Part shown: positions 17,223-25,246 of the stretch, piece by piece
How the letters are laid out: each line of letters begins with the position of its first letter
Numbering within the stretch: position 1 is the first letter of the stretch
NCBI RefSeq assembly: GCF_016863555.1
Contig: NZ_BOPC01000061.1
Span: 1 to 55,706, forward strand
Origin: Micromonospora qiuiae
Lineage (GTDB): Bacteria > Actinomycetota > Actinomycetes > Mycobacteriales > Micromonosporaceae
DNA: 55,706 nt
Direction: 5' to 3'
Notes under the pieces: model-generated
The model's database searches: none
What the model saw: the letters and a program-made list of their open reading frames with translations, nothing else
What the model was told of the DNA's origin: nothing
Made by a program: the position numbers and the translations under genes

Positions 17223-18818
17223 TCAGCCTGGCCAGCCGGTGCCGCTGCTGCCATGGCCGGCAGCCGGCCGGGGCGCAGGTCGTGGTCGTGGGGTGGCTGC
17301 GGCACGTGCTGCCGCTGAGGTGCGGGTGGTCCGGGGTCCGTAGGTGGGCACCGACGGCCACCCGGTGCCGCTGGCCGTTCGCGCGGCTGCCGGACCAGGC
17401 GCCGCCGGGCGGTCTACCGGCCACCCCGTGCCGGCAGGTGTCCGCGCGGACTCAGGGAGAGCATGGAGCACCGGCGGCACGCGAGGTCCTGATACCGACT
17501 CGGCTGGCCAGCCAGTCCCAGATGCTCGTCGAGACGCGCCGCTCGGCCAGCCGGTACCGGATTCGGTGTAGGCCCACCAGCGACGCCAGCGTGGCATCCG
17601 CTGCGGCATTGCCGTCGCCGGAGTCCGCCCCGCCGGCACCCTTCGCGCCCCGGCCCCGGGCCCTGCCCGAGATACGGCGGCTGGCTGGTCCAGTCGTATC
17701 CCGTCGAGGCCGGGCTGGGCCTCGGACGGCCGAGCAGATGTCGACGCCGCAGCAGTTCGCGGCGGACGACGCGCCACCGGGCCGGGCATCGCACCACCGC
17801 GAACCGCCGCCGGCTGCGGCAGCGGCACCCCGCCGGCACGGGCGACCAGGTTCCCGGCACGGCGCGTTCGGCCTGCGGCGGCTCCCGCCGCGGCACGACC
17901 CGCGCCACCCCACAGACCTCCAGTGAGCGCGCGTCCGAGTTGCTGGACAATGGCGACCCGGACGAACGCGCCGACCACGTTGCGGGACTGCCCGCCCGTG
18001 ACGTACCGGCGCACCAGCGCCGGGATTCGCGTCACCGCGAGGAGCAGGCAGCAGACGATGAACAGGTTGAGGGTGCCCGTTGGATCGTTGGGCAGACCCA
18101 GTGCGGGCAGGTTCGCCGTGGGGCTGACGAACACCGTCAGCCCGGTGTGCAGCGCGAGGCCCTGGCCGCCGACCGTGGCGAACACGCCGAGGAAAGCCCG
18201 CCACCACAACTTCGCCGCCGGCTCGGTCCACGGCGTGCCATGGCAGGCCAGCGCCGCTGGTGCGAGACCAATGAGGATCACCAGCAGGCCCAGCCGCAGC
18301 ACCCAACCGACCATGATCATGGCGGCGAGTACGGCGATGACCACGCCGATGACGAGCGTGAGCAGGGCGTTGGCCGGGTTGGTCAGCGCGTCGACGATCG
18401 TGCGACGCAACTGGTCCAGTGAGCCGTCGGTGGTGACCGGCTCACCGATGAGCGCCTGGATCAGCGCGTTGCCCAAGGCGATGAGCTCCCGGCACATCGG
18501 CATGGCGAAGTTCGCGCCGATGATGCCGATGAGCAGGCGCGGCGCGAGTTCCGCGACGCCATAGCGGGCCTGGACGCTGTCGCGGCCCATGACCACCACA
18601 CCGCAGGCAACGATCGCCACCACGTAACAGGTGTTGGCGATGAACAGCGCGCGGGTGCCGATGGCCTCGACCTGCGGCAGAGCGGTCACGTCCGGCACGA
18701 CGAGGAACGCCCAGGACAGCAACCTCCACAGGGCGTCGATGACGTCCGCGACGCGTGCCGCGATCCATTCCAGGATCTCGTCCAGCACGCCCGCGATGGT
18801 GAAGGGGTTCCAGGACAT
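17223..18818 (-). CDS. TrbL/VirB6-like channel protein with C-terminal GTGWP repeats
   Basis: The first 320 residues of this 531-aa protein carry about six membrane helices (for example FIANTCYVVAIVACGVVV, LLTLVIGVVIAVLAAMIMV, LNLFIVCCLLLAVTRI), as in TrbL/VirB6-type polytopic channel proteins. The remainder is a soluble, Ala/Pro/Arg-rich tail. In it the motif GTGWP occurs five times (codons at 17544-17558, 17505-17519, 17418-17432, 17355-17369 and 17229-17243), each preceded by Ser or Ala, the last at the very C-terminus. Codons differ between copies, so the repeats are held at protein level. The start ATG shares a base with the stop of the pilin gene (TGATG), showing tight coupling. Confidence 0.8.
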   Translation of the reverse strand: MSWNPFTIAGVLDEILEWIAARVADVIDALWRLLSWAFLVVPDVTALPQVEAIGTRALFIANTCYVVAIVACGVVVMGRDSVQARYGVAELAPRLLIGIIGANFAMPMCRELIALGNALIQALIGEPVTTDGSLDQLRRTIVDALTNPANALLTLVIGVVIAVLAAMIMVGWVLRLGLLVILIGLAPAALACHGTPWTEPAAKLWWRAFLGVFATVGGQGLALHTGLTVFVSPTANLPALGLPNDPTGTLNLFIVCCLLLAVTRIPALVRRYVTGGQSRNVVGAFVRVAIVQQLGRALTGGLWGGAGRAAAGAAAGRTRRAGNLVARAGGVPLPQPAAVRGGAMPGPVARRPPRTAAASTSARPSEAQPGLDGIRLDQPAAVSRAGPGAGARRVPAGRTPATAMPQRMPRWRRWWAYTESGTGWPSGASRRASGTGWPAESVSGPRVPPVLHALPESARTPAGTGWPVDRPAAPGPAAARTASGTGWPSVPTYGPRTTRTSAAARAAATPRPRPAPRPAAGHGSSGTGWPG

Positions 18819-19159
18819 CAGTTCGTCCCGAGGATGCCGCGCAGGATGCTCATCAGCACCGGCGCGAGCACCGCCAAGCCGTAGCCGGTCGCGGCGCCCT
18901 TCAGCGCACCCTTGGCCTTCTCCACCTGACCGGGGTCGCCGCCGGCCATCAGGTACAGGGCACCCCCGTAGGTGAGGAACAATGTGGCGACGCCGACGAG
19001 GATGCCGACGATCCAGGCGATGAGGTTGTTGATGACGGTGTCCAGGCTGTTGACCGCCAGCAGCGACGGCGGCCCAGCTTGAGCCGCACCGGCCGTGCCG
19101 GCGACGACGGCGGCGACGATCATGATGGACAGGAACAGACGGGACAGGACACGGCGCAT
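18818..19159 (-). CDS. Pilin-like small membrane protein (VirB2/TrbC type)
   Basis: Translation from ATG 19159, preceded by GGAGGT at a nine-base spacing, gives 113 aa. A signal peptide (MRRVLSRLFLSIMIVAAVVAGTAGAAQA) with likely cleavage after AQA is followed by two helices (LIAWIVGILVGVATLFLTYG and GYGLAVLAPVLMSILRGI) separated by a charged loop (GDPGQVEKAKGALK). This is the plan of VirB2/TrbC-type pilins. It is the first gene of the leftward conjugation operon, so the operon promoter lies in 19160-19580. The longer open frame to 19579 is an upstream extension without coding character. Confidence 0.82.
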   Translation of the reverse strand: MRRVLSRLFLSIMIVAAVVAGTAGAAQAGPPSLLAVNSLDTVINNLIAWIVGILVGVATLFLTYGGALYLMAGGDPGQVEKAKGALKGAATGYGLAVLAPVLMSILRGILGTN

Positions 19160-19391
19160 CTGGTCTTCACCTCCCACCCCGCCGGGCGGCGGGGCATGCG
19201 CGACAGCGGATGGGAGGCGCCGCCCGTACGGGCGGAGACCGTGGAAGCACTCTCCTTCCACACCAGGTTTCGGAATCGTGGTGAGCACGGGCCGGTAGCC
19301 GGGCCGAGTCACCACCCACACCGGGCGGCGCCCAAGACCGCTCGTAAACCCGGCTGGCGTGTCGGGGTGGATCGGTCTTGTGACCGCAAAA

Positions 19392-19455
19392 GGCCGCTGT
19401 TGGCCGAGATCTGCGGGGGTCTGGAACCCAACAGCGGCCAACAGCCACCCAACAG
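19392..19455. promoter_or_regulatory. Operator-like CTGTTGG repeats upstream of the conjugation operon
   Basis: A perfect 12-bp inverted repeat, GGCCGCTGTTGG at 19392-19403 and its complement at 19428-19439, has a 24-bp spacer. Two more complementary CCAACAG copies follow at 19438-19444 and 19449-19455. The site lies about 240 bases upstream of the pilin start. The same 12-mer recurs at 25032-25043, in the control region of the methyltransferase/integrase operon. A regulator binding site is inferred. Confidence 0.6.
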
Positions 19456-19541
19456 ACCGAGAACCACCGCCTGCGCTACCGGCCGCGACTGCCTGAGCCC
19501 GGTCGACGCGTGCTCGCTGCTTGAGAGGGCGATTCGAGGAA

Positions 19542-19970
19542 TTATGTCCACCGAGTGTTCGGCCAGAAGTTTGAGTCATGCTTGATGGACTGACTGGACG
19601 AGGGTGATGAACCGGGGTCGGTCAGAATCTGACGAGCGACCGGGCGCTGAGCTTGGCGCGCAGACCTTGGTGTCCTTGACGGAAGTACCGGTGTCAGGGC
19701 ACGGCAGATGTCCTTCGCCCGCATGGGGCGCTGGTGGCGGCATGGAACATGGCGAGGACCTGCTGGTAGGCCGGACTGTCAATTGTCGCGCAGCGGGTGC
19801 CACCACATCGGTTTGCTGATCAGACTCAGCAAGGACTTGCGGGTGGGTGGCGAATTCGGCCAGCTCGGTCTCGGCTGCGGTGAGCTGCTCGGTGAGAGCG
19901 GCGCTCTGCTCGCGAACGCCGGCCAACGGTGAAGCCCGTGGCGGCTTCCCGCTCGGCGATCAGGTCCAGC
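19542..19970 (-). pseudogene. Remnant of a small coiled-coil gene of a recombinase module
   Basis: Pieces in three frames read, in order, LLDLIAEREAATGF, then a coiled coil REQSAALTEQLTAAETELAE, then MRAKDICRAL, DTGTSVKDTK and finally VARQILTDP. Together they match small coiled-coil proteins that accompany actinobacterial tyrosine recombinases (comparable to TnpC of Tn554-like elements). The frame changes make it non-functional. It sits directly downstream of an integrase remnant on the same strand. Confidence 0.45.
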
Positions 19971-19983
19971 AGCGATGGCCTGG

Positions 19984-20340
19984 TCACGGCCGGACGACGG
20001 CGGGCACGTCGCAGACGAGGTCCCTCAAAGCGGCGCTGCGGGCGGGGCGGACCCGGATGCCCAGCCGGTTGAGCCGGCGGGTGAGTTGCTCGACGTTGCA
20101 GGGCCGGACGGTGACCGCGCCGGGGAACATCCAGCTACCGCCGACGGATGGCTCGTCGCTGCGCTGCTCGGCGAGCTGTGCCAGCAGGTGGTCCACTGGT
20201 TCAGGCAGCACCAGCGGTGCGGCGCCGAGGGCGAGCTGCACGGTGTCGTTGCGATGATGCACGTCTTCGGCGGTCAGCCGGGAGGCCTCGCAGGCCGCCC
20301 GGGGCGCTGCCCAGCGTACTGGCGGCGGCAGGCCTGGTGA
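19984..20340 (-). pseudogene. Remnant of a tyrosine recombinase / integrase
   Basis: The minus strand reads SRLTAEDVHHRNDTVQLALG, APLVLPEPVDHLLAQLAEQR, GGSWMFPG and LNRLGIRVRPARSAALRDL. This resembles the mid-to-late part of large actinobacterial integrases, in which the last segment precedes the catalytic H-x-x-R box, but the catalytic C-terminus is missing and the frame closes. It is followed by the coiled-coil remnant as expected of such a module. The identification rests on pattern recognition only. The surrounding 19580-20700 otherwise holds nothing I can name. Confidence 0.4.
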
Positions 20341-20705
20341 CGGCGTTCCTCTCCTGGCGTTGGGCGAACTTGTCCCCGCCTTCCGGTGGCTGACCAGAAA
20401 CCCGCGTGCCGCCGTCGTCGGTGGACTTCTGGCCCTGATTGGTGTGGTCACGGCATTGCTCACCAAGAGGAACGCGGAAACCGTGCCAGTCAACGCTCGA
20501 TCAGTACACAGCAGTTCGCCGCCGCCCACCTGCGCCGGCTTCATTACCAGCTCATTACTTCCAGCCTGTCGGCGTACCGCCTCCCTCCGGATTCGGACGG
20601 CCGCGGTCAACCGTCCACCATCAGAACACCTCGCCCCTACCGACATAGCCGATCAAGCAGACCACGTCCACCACGCCACACCGATCAACCCTGTAGTTTC
20701 CGGCT

Positions 20706-21110
20706 ATGGCGATCACTCCTTCGCGTCAGCGCAACGCCGTCTCCGAGGGTATGGCCCTCGGCCTGATCATGTGCGACCGCTTCACGCTGTCGTGGGACAA
20801 GGTCGCTATCGACCTTTCCTTCGAGGGCGCCTGGCGGTCGTGGGAGTACCGGCACCGCTTCTCCCAGGTCGACACCGACATCCGCCATGGCAGCGACGGC
20901 GTCCGGGTGATGACTCGTGCCGACGAGGGCAAGCACACCTTCAACTTCTACTGGGACACCAGCGGACGCGAGATTGCCATCTACCCGCGGAACGTCTGGT
21001 CGGACGGGAAGGTCGACGTCGACCAAGCGGCGGAGTGGATCGATGGTGGCGTCCCGGCCAAAGGCTGGCGGGAGCTGGCCACGGACTTCCTCCGACGCTT
21101 AGAGAAGTGA
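20706..21110 (+). CDS. Uncharacterised 134-aa protein
   Basis: I do not recognise the family. The protein is compact and Trp/Asp-rich (LSWDKVAIDLSFEGAWRSWEY, HTFNFYWDTSGREIAIYP, ELATDFLRRLEK), with an alpha/beta look and no membrane segment. The first ATG (20706) has no ribosome binding site and could be leaderless (TAGTTT lies just upstream). ATG 20751 follows GAGGG too closely. It precedes the HEPN/nuclease pair by 52 bases on the same strand and may be the first gene of that cargo operon. Confidence 0.6.
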   Translation: MAITPSRQRNAVSEGMALGLIMCDRFTLSWDKVAIDLSFEGAWRSWEYRHRFSQVDTDIRHGSDGVRVMTRADEGKHTFNFYWDTSGREIAIYPRNVWSDGKVDVDQAAEWIDGGVPAKGWRELATDFLRRLEK

Positions 21111-21162
21111 CCGTCAGGTCGGCACGCCCGAATCCGTCAGTCCTTGGTGATGGAATGGCTTC

Positions 21163-21924
21163 ATGACTGCGGATGTTCGGCGTGCTGTTCTCCGGCGCCT
21201 CGGCAGCGGAGGTGACTCGCGATTCGGTCGCCCGTACCTCGTGGGCATCATCCACCAGGAGACCGGCAGCTCCGAGGCGGACGTCTGGGAAGCGCTGTGG
21301 GGTCTCGTCGGCGACGGCCTGGTCTACCTAGACACCGCAGGCCAGGGCTCAGGCACTGACAACTGGCAGTGGCGCCTCTCGGCTGATGGACAGCGAGTCG
21401 CCAAGGGCGGAAGCTGGGAGCCTCGTGATCCGGACGGCTACCTGGATCGGATCCGCTGCGAGGTCCCGGGCCTCGACGCCCTCATCGAGCTGTACCTCAC
21501 TGAGGCACTGCGGTCCTTCAACGGGCAGTGCTACCTCGCCACTTCCGTCATGCTCGGCGTCGCCGCCGAGCGCGCCTTCCTGGTCATGGCCCAGTCCTAC
21601 GCCGCCTCATCAATGGCTGGCGCACCGGCCATGGCCAAGGAGCTCGCCAAACCACGCAGCAACTACTTCGCGCTGTGGACGGAGTTCCGAAAGCGCATCG
21701 AGCCGGTTCGACAGGATCTGCCGGACGGGCTCGCTGACGCTCTCACACTCGACGCCATCGCTGACCTGATCCGCTTGACCCGCAACGAGGTGGGTCATCC
21801 GACCGGGCGGCAAATCGACGAGGACACGGCGCGTGTCCACCTGACGATCGCCCCGATGTACCTGCGCAAGATGCAGCAGCTCGCCGTTCACTTCGCTGGT
21901 CGGTCTGCCGGAGCTGAGGCATGA
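21163..21924 (+). CDS. HEPN-like protein with N-terminal winged helix
   Basis: The 253-aa protein starts with a winged-helix-like segment (LVGIIHQETGSSEADVWEALWGLVGDGLVYLD). It then has an all-helical domain (IELYLTEALRSFNGQCYLATSVMLGVAAERAF) that ends in RLTRNEVGHPTG. R207-N-E-V-G-H212 fits the HEPN signature R-x(4-6)-H, and the surrounding arrangement resembles DUF4145-type HEPN domains. HEPN proteins are commonly RNases or regulatory partners in defence and toxin systems. Its stop overlaps the start of the downstream nuclease gene (ATGA), so the two products are probably made together. RNase activity is inferred. Confidence 0.65.
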   Translation: MTADVRRAVLRRLGSGGDSRFGRPYLVGIIHQETGSSEADVWEALWGLVGDGLVYLDTAGQGSGTDNWQWRLSADGQRVAKGGSWEPRDPDGYLDRIRCEVPGLDALIELYLTEALRSFNGQCYLATSVMLGVAAERAFLVMAQSYAASSMAGAPAMAKELAKPRSNYFALWTEFRKRIEPVRQDLPDGLADALTLDAIADLIRLTRNEVGHPTGRQIDEDTARVHLTIAPMYLRKMQQLAVHFAGRSAGAEA

Positions 21925-23372
21925 CACAGCTTCCGATCCCGGTCCATGTCGGGTCTGAGCCGCTCGACTACTGGGACGACATCGAGGCCAGGCAGCACCA
22001 GCTCGGTGAGGAAGCGGCACCGTGGCTGCAGAAGCAGCGTCGCCCAGCGATCGCCAGTGCGACCCTCGATTGGGCTGCGCTTGGCTTTGAACCTCGATGG
22101 GTGGGATTCGACACCGCCGACTGTGCAGTGGCACTGCAGCCGAGCATCTACTCTGGGCAGGGCGCCGACGAGCTCAACCGCTTCCGGCAGGGGGCCGAGA
22201 GCCGGGGCGAGATCGCCCTGGTGATCAGCCTGATTGGCGACCCCGAAGAGAAGCCACGTGGTGTCCTTTTCCAACACGATGACTCCGTCTCTATCGGCCA
22301 GAGCTACACGAGCGTCAGCAGTCGACCGATCGGTAAGGGGGCGCGGGTGCGGGCTGCCGAGGATCTTGGTGACGCCGACGGCCAGCTCGCACTACGGATG
22401 CTGAGCTGCAACCCGGTACCGCTGTGGCGCAGTCTGTCGCTCAGCGTAGCGACGCTTGAGCCGTACAACGGGCGAGTCCAGCATCCCGCCGAGGGCACTC
22501 TGGTGCCGATCTTGGAGACTGAACTCGGTGAGCCGGTCGTGGCGGCATGGATCTCGCCGGATGGTGTCGAACGGCGTTACGTCGTGCCCGTTGAGACGCC
22601 GTGGCCACTTCTTCTGCAGTGGTTGCACGAGCAGGCGCTGCCAGAGTTCGTCCCAGGCGCAATGCGCCGGGCGAGGCGTCAGCTCGCGACCGACCAAACC
22701 CTCATGATCCGTCGTGAACGTGTTGCGCGAGCGGCGCTGGCCGAACTTGAGGCGGACTACGTCACTCGCCGACGCCTGCTGGAGCGCGATCTCGAGGAAG
22801 CCCAAGCTGAGGCATCGCCGGTCCGCGAGGGTCTGCTTTACGGCACCGGCAAGCAACTCGTCGATGCCGTCCGCGCGGTACTGGAGTCGGCCGGAGTCGA
22901 TGTCGTCGACCTCGACGAAGAGCTCGGCGGCACCAAAAACGCTGATCTTCTTTGCACCTACGCCGGTTGCGCGAGGCTGGTCGAGGTGAAGGGTGTCAGT
23001 GGCAGCGCTCCGGAGCGCGCCTACCAAGATCTTGTTCGTCACCTTCGGGAGTGGGAGAAGCTACCAGGTGTCACTCCGGTGGTGGGCGGCGCGCTGATCC
23101 TGAGCTACCAGCTCCGGGTCGCCCCACAGGAACGGAGTCGGCAGCCATACGGTCGCCCGGAGTTCCTGGCCGCTCAGACCGAACCGGTGATTACGACGCT
23201 AGATCTCTTCGATGCCTGGCGTGAAGAGGATGCCAAGGAGATTCGTCGAATGCTGTTCGGCCCGGTGACGGAGGAGGTAGCTCAGCCTCTGACCGATGAC
23301 GCGCAGCCGCTGCCCGCTGCGGGGCAGGACGCTCCGAAAACTGGCAAGCGTCGTTGGTTCCGGCGAGGTTGA
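21921..23372 (+). CDS. Protein with C-terminal PD-(D/E)XK-like nuclease domain
   Basis: The 483-aa protein has a large unrecognised N-terminal region (residues 1-250), a coiled-coil linker near 265-300 (ARAALAELEADYVTRRRLLER) and a restriction-endonuclease-like domain. In the latter DLDEELGGTKNADLLC is followed by ARLVEVKG, with D341 and E355-V-K357 as candidate metal-binding/catalytic residues. It ends in a basic tail (KTGKRRWFRRG). Coupling to the HEPN gene by a four-base overlap suggests one system with a sensor or RNase and a DNA-cleaving partner. It sits as cargo between the conjugation operon and the integration operon. DNA cleavage is inferred from the fold pattern. Confidence 0.65.
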   Translation: MTQLPIPVHVGSEPLDYWDDIEARQHQLGEEAAPWLQKQRRPAIASATLDWAALGFEPRWVGFDTADCAVALQPSIYSGQGADELNRFRQGAESRGEIALVISLIGDPEEKPRGVLFQHDDSVSIGQSYTSVSSRPIGKGARVRAAEDLGDADGQLALRMLSCNPVPLWRSLSLSVATLEPYNGRVQHPAEGTLVPILETELGEPVVAAWISPDGVERRYVVPVETPWPLLLQWLHEQALPEFVPGAMRRARRQLATDQTLMIRRERVARAALAELEADYVTRRRLLERDLEEAQAEASPVREGLLYGTGKQLVDAVRAVLESAGVDVVDLDEELGGTKNADLLCTYAGCARLVEVKGVSGSAPERAYQDLVRHLREWEKLPGVTPVVGGALILSYQLRVAPQERSRQPYGRPEFLAAQTEPVITTLDLFDAWREEDAKEIRRMLFGPVTEEVAQPLTDDAQPLPAAGQDAPKTGKRRWFRRG

Positions 23373-23470
23373 GGACGACTTACGTAGTGCGTTGGCCTTG
23401 ACAATATGCCGTGGCTTGACGGCCGCTGGGTCGTCGAGGACTGTGGCCTGAGCCGCCCTCCCTCGCGGGC

Positions 23471-23554
23471 GGACCAGCTCACGGACGCCGCCAGATCCTG
23501 ACCGAACCCGAACCGGGCCCGTTCGCCCTCACCCCGTCCACGCCGCCTGCGTAG
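23471..23554 (+). pseudogene. Possible second fragment of the recombinase-associated coiled-coil gene
   Basis: A 27-codon stretch reads GRRQILTEPEPGPFALTPS and then a stop. It matches the last residues expected for the coiled-coil remnant at 19542-19970 (VARQILTDP). Nothing upstream in frame continues the match. The rest of 23373-23775, between two convergent genes, holds no gene or structure I can support. Confidence 0.3.
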
Positions 23555-23775
23555 CCCGGCGCCCAGCACCTCTAATCCACACTTTGACCCGCAACGGACA
23601 AAGGCCCGCGAACGCCCTCCCGCTCGCACAATCCACCCGCTGGAAGACTGTATGCCTCATTCAGCCAACCCGGGACCCCTTCCGATGGCGCTGGCGATCG
23701 GGGTCTACCTCGGACACGGCCAGGGCGGGGCGCTGCGGGTTGCTCCATGGGCCTCGGGGCAGGCTTGCTGGGCGA

Positions 23776-24570
23776 CTATTCGCCGGGCCAGGTCATCAGC
23801 GCGGTTCGCCGGACCGGTCTGGCGAAGCGCGGACGCAGACGCACGTATGCGAGTTCACCCTTGTGGATGGCGTGGATCAGGCGTTTTTCGGCCTGGTCGC
23901 GCCAGTGTGAGGCGAGTTGGCCTTGGATGCCGCGGCGGGCGGCGGCAACCTGGACGGTGACGCCTTCGAGTCGGGTCTCGGCGATGATGTTCGCGTCGTC
24001 GGCGTCGATCACTCCGATGGCAACGGCCCGTGCGAGGACGAAGTCGGGGTGGTCCCACGGCTGTAGCGGTGTGCGCGGACCGGCGGGTTCGCTGTCGAGC
24101 GGGTCGGTGGTGACGTCGGCGTAGCGAATCTTGAGTCCGGCGCGTTCGGCGGCATCGAGCATGCGCCCGAGAACGCGGCGCTGGTTGGCGTCGACGCGCT
24201 CCAGTAGTTGTTCCCAGAAGGTCTTGAGGATCTCCGCGTCGATGTCCTCGGCGTCGCCGAGGAAGCCGCGGGCGATGTCACCGGCCCGCTTGCGTAAGCC
24301 AGGTATGGCGATGCCGATCGCGCCGATGCCCCAGCCGGCGCCGTCACGGCGGGCCCGTACAACCAACTCCCGCCACACCATGTCGCGGACCTGCGGTGCG
24401 GTGTCGCGGTCCAGCAGGAAGGCCTTCAGCTCGTCGAGGGCCATGAGCCGCTGTGGGCAGCCGGGGATGCCGCGGCCGTCGAAGGCGATCGGTACGGGCC
24501 GGCGGACGAGGAGATCGAAGGCGCGTTGGTGGGCGTCGAGCGGCGACACACGGATGGAGGTGGAAGGCAT
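23776..24570 (-). CDS. Sigma-70-like regulatory protein of the element
   Basis: ATG 24570, preceded by GAGAGG, gives 264 aa. The layout resembles a sigma-70 protein: a helical core with DELKAFLLDRDTAPQVRDMVW, then a region-2-like GDIARGFLGDAEDIDAEILKTFWEQL, and near the C-terminus a helix-turn-helix-like HPDFVLARAVAIGVIDADDANIIAETRLEGVTVQVAAARRGI. The match is structural and weak, so it may simply be an HTH regulator. The gene is divergent from the methyltransferase operon, and its upstream region holds the CTGTTGG repeats that also occur at the conjugation promoter. It is therefore a candidate for the regulator of both. Confidence 0.45.
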   Translation of the reverse strand: MPSTSIRVSPLDAHQRAFDLLVRRPVPIAFDGRGIPGCPQRLMALDELKAFLLDRDTAPQVRDMVWRELVVRARRDGAGWGIGAIGIAIPGLRKRAGDIARGFLGDAEDIDAEILKTFWEQLLERVDANQRRVLGRMLDAAERAGLKIRYADVTTDPLDSEPAGPRTPLQPWDHPDFVLARAVAIGVIDADDANIIAETRLEGVTVQVAAARRGIQGQLASHWRDQAEKRLIHAIHKGELAYVRLRPRFARPVRRTALMTWPGE

Positions 24571-24783
24571 GAACCTCTCCCGGGGGCTCCGGAGCGCCGT
24601 ACCGACTGGCACGGCCAGGCTCATCCACTCACACCCACCCAACAACAATCGGAGTGCGCCGATGGATAGTGAGTGGTGGGTGGTCGGGTACGGGCGTGTT
24701 GGGTGCAGGTCGGGGCCTTGACCGCTCGACGGTCCGGCGCAGGCCACGAACGGCCGGAGTTCAAGCGCGTTGGACAGCGCCGG

Positions 24784-25156
24784 CTGTTGGTACAGCTCAA
24801 GGCCCTGTTGGCTGCTGTTGGCCAAGTTTTTGGCCAACAACGGCAGCAGCCGGGTTTCTTGTTGTCTCGCCGGGTGCAGATGACCGACCCAGCAGAGCGC
24901 AGCGCCCGGCGCTCGGGCCTGCCACCGGGCGGTGTCGCCGGCAGAGTCCATCCTGCCCATCGGCTGAATGCCTAATGCGGGGCGGGGCTTCGCCTGTTGG
25001 GCGGCCTATCTCACGTCGTTGGGTGGCGCCAGGCCGCTGTTGGGCTGAACCAGCCCGGACTCTGGGCAAGATGTCGGGTTGAGCGGTCTTGACCCAACGG
25101 GCGGCCTGTTGGCCAACGGGTCCTGCCGGCCCGATGTCGCTGTTGGGTGCTGTTGG
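24784..25156. promoter_or_regulatory. Cluster of CTGTTGG repeats in the divergent control region
   Basis: Eight direct copies of CTGTTGG start at 24784, 24805, 24815, 24994, 25037, 25106, 25140 and 25150, with further partial GTTGG and CCAAC copies between them. The 12-mer GGCCGCTGTTGG at 25032-25043 is identical to both arms of the repeat upstream of the pilin gene. The 676-bp stretch 24571-25246 has no gene; it is the control region between the sigma-like gene (minus) and the methyltransferase operon (plus). The repeats could be operators, iterons of a replication origin, or partition sites. Confidence 0.65.
24816..24839. repeat. Perfect 10-bp hairpin in the CTGTTGG cluster
   Basis: TGTTGGCCAA, four-base loop GTTT, then TTGGCCAACA. 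The hairpin lies within the repeat cluster. No T-run follows on either strand, so a terminator is less likely than a protein-binding or origin structure. Confidence 0.75.
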
Positions 25157-25246
25157 TCGGGTAAGCCGGGCGGCCCCCGCGAATCCGGGCCCGGTCGCCC
25201 TATTGGGAGTCGTGAGCACGGGCCAGCCGGTGGAAGCCACCCGCCG

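Noticed and set aside
24816..24839. Hairpin as transcription terminator
   Set aside because: No T-run on either side, and it lies upstream of, not after, both neighbouring genes.
24784..25156. CRISPR array suggested by regularly recurring CTGTTGG
   Set aside because: The unit is only seven bases, spacings are irregular (10-179 bp), and no cas gene is present.
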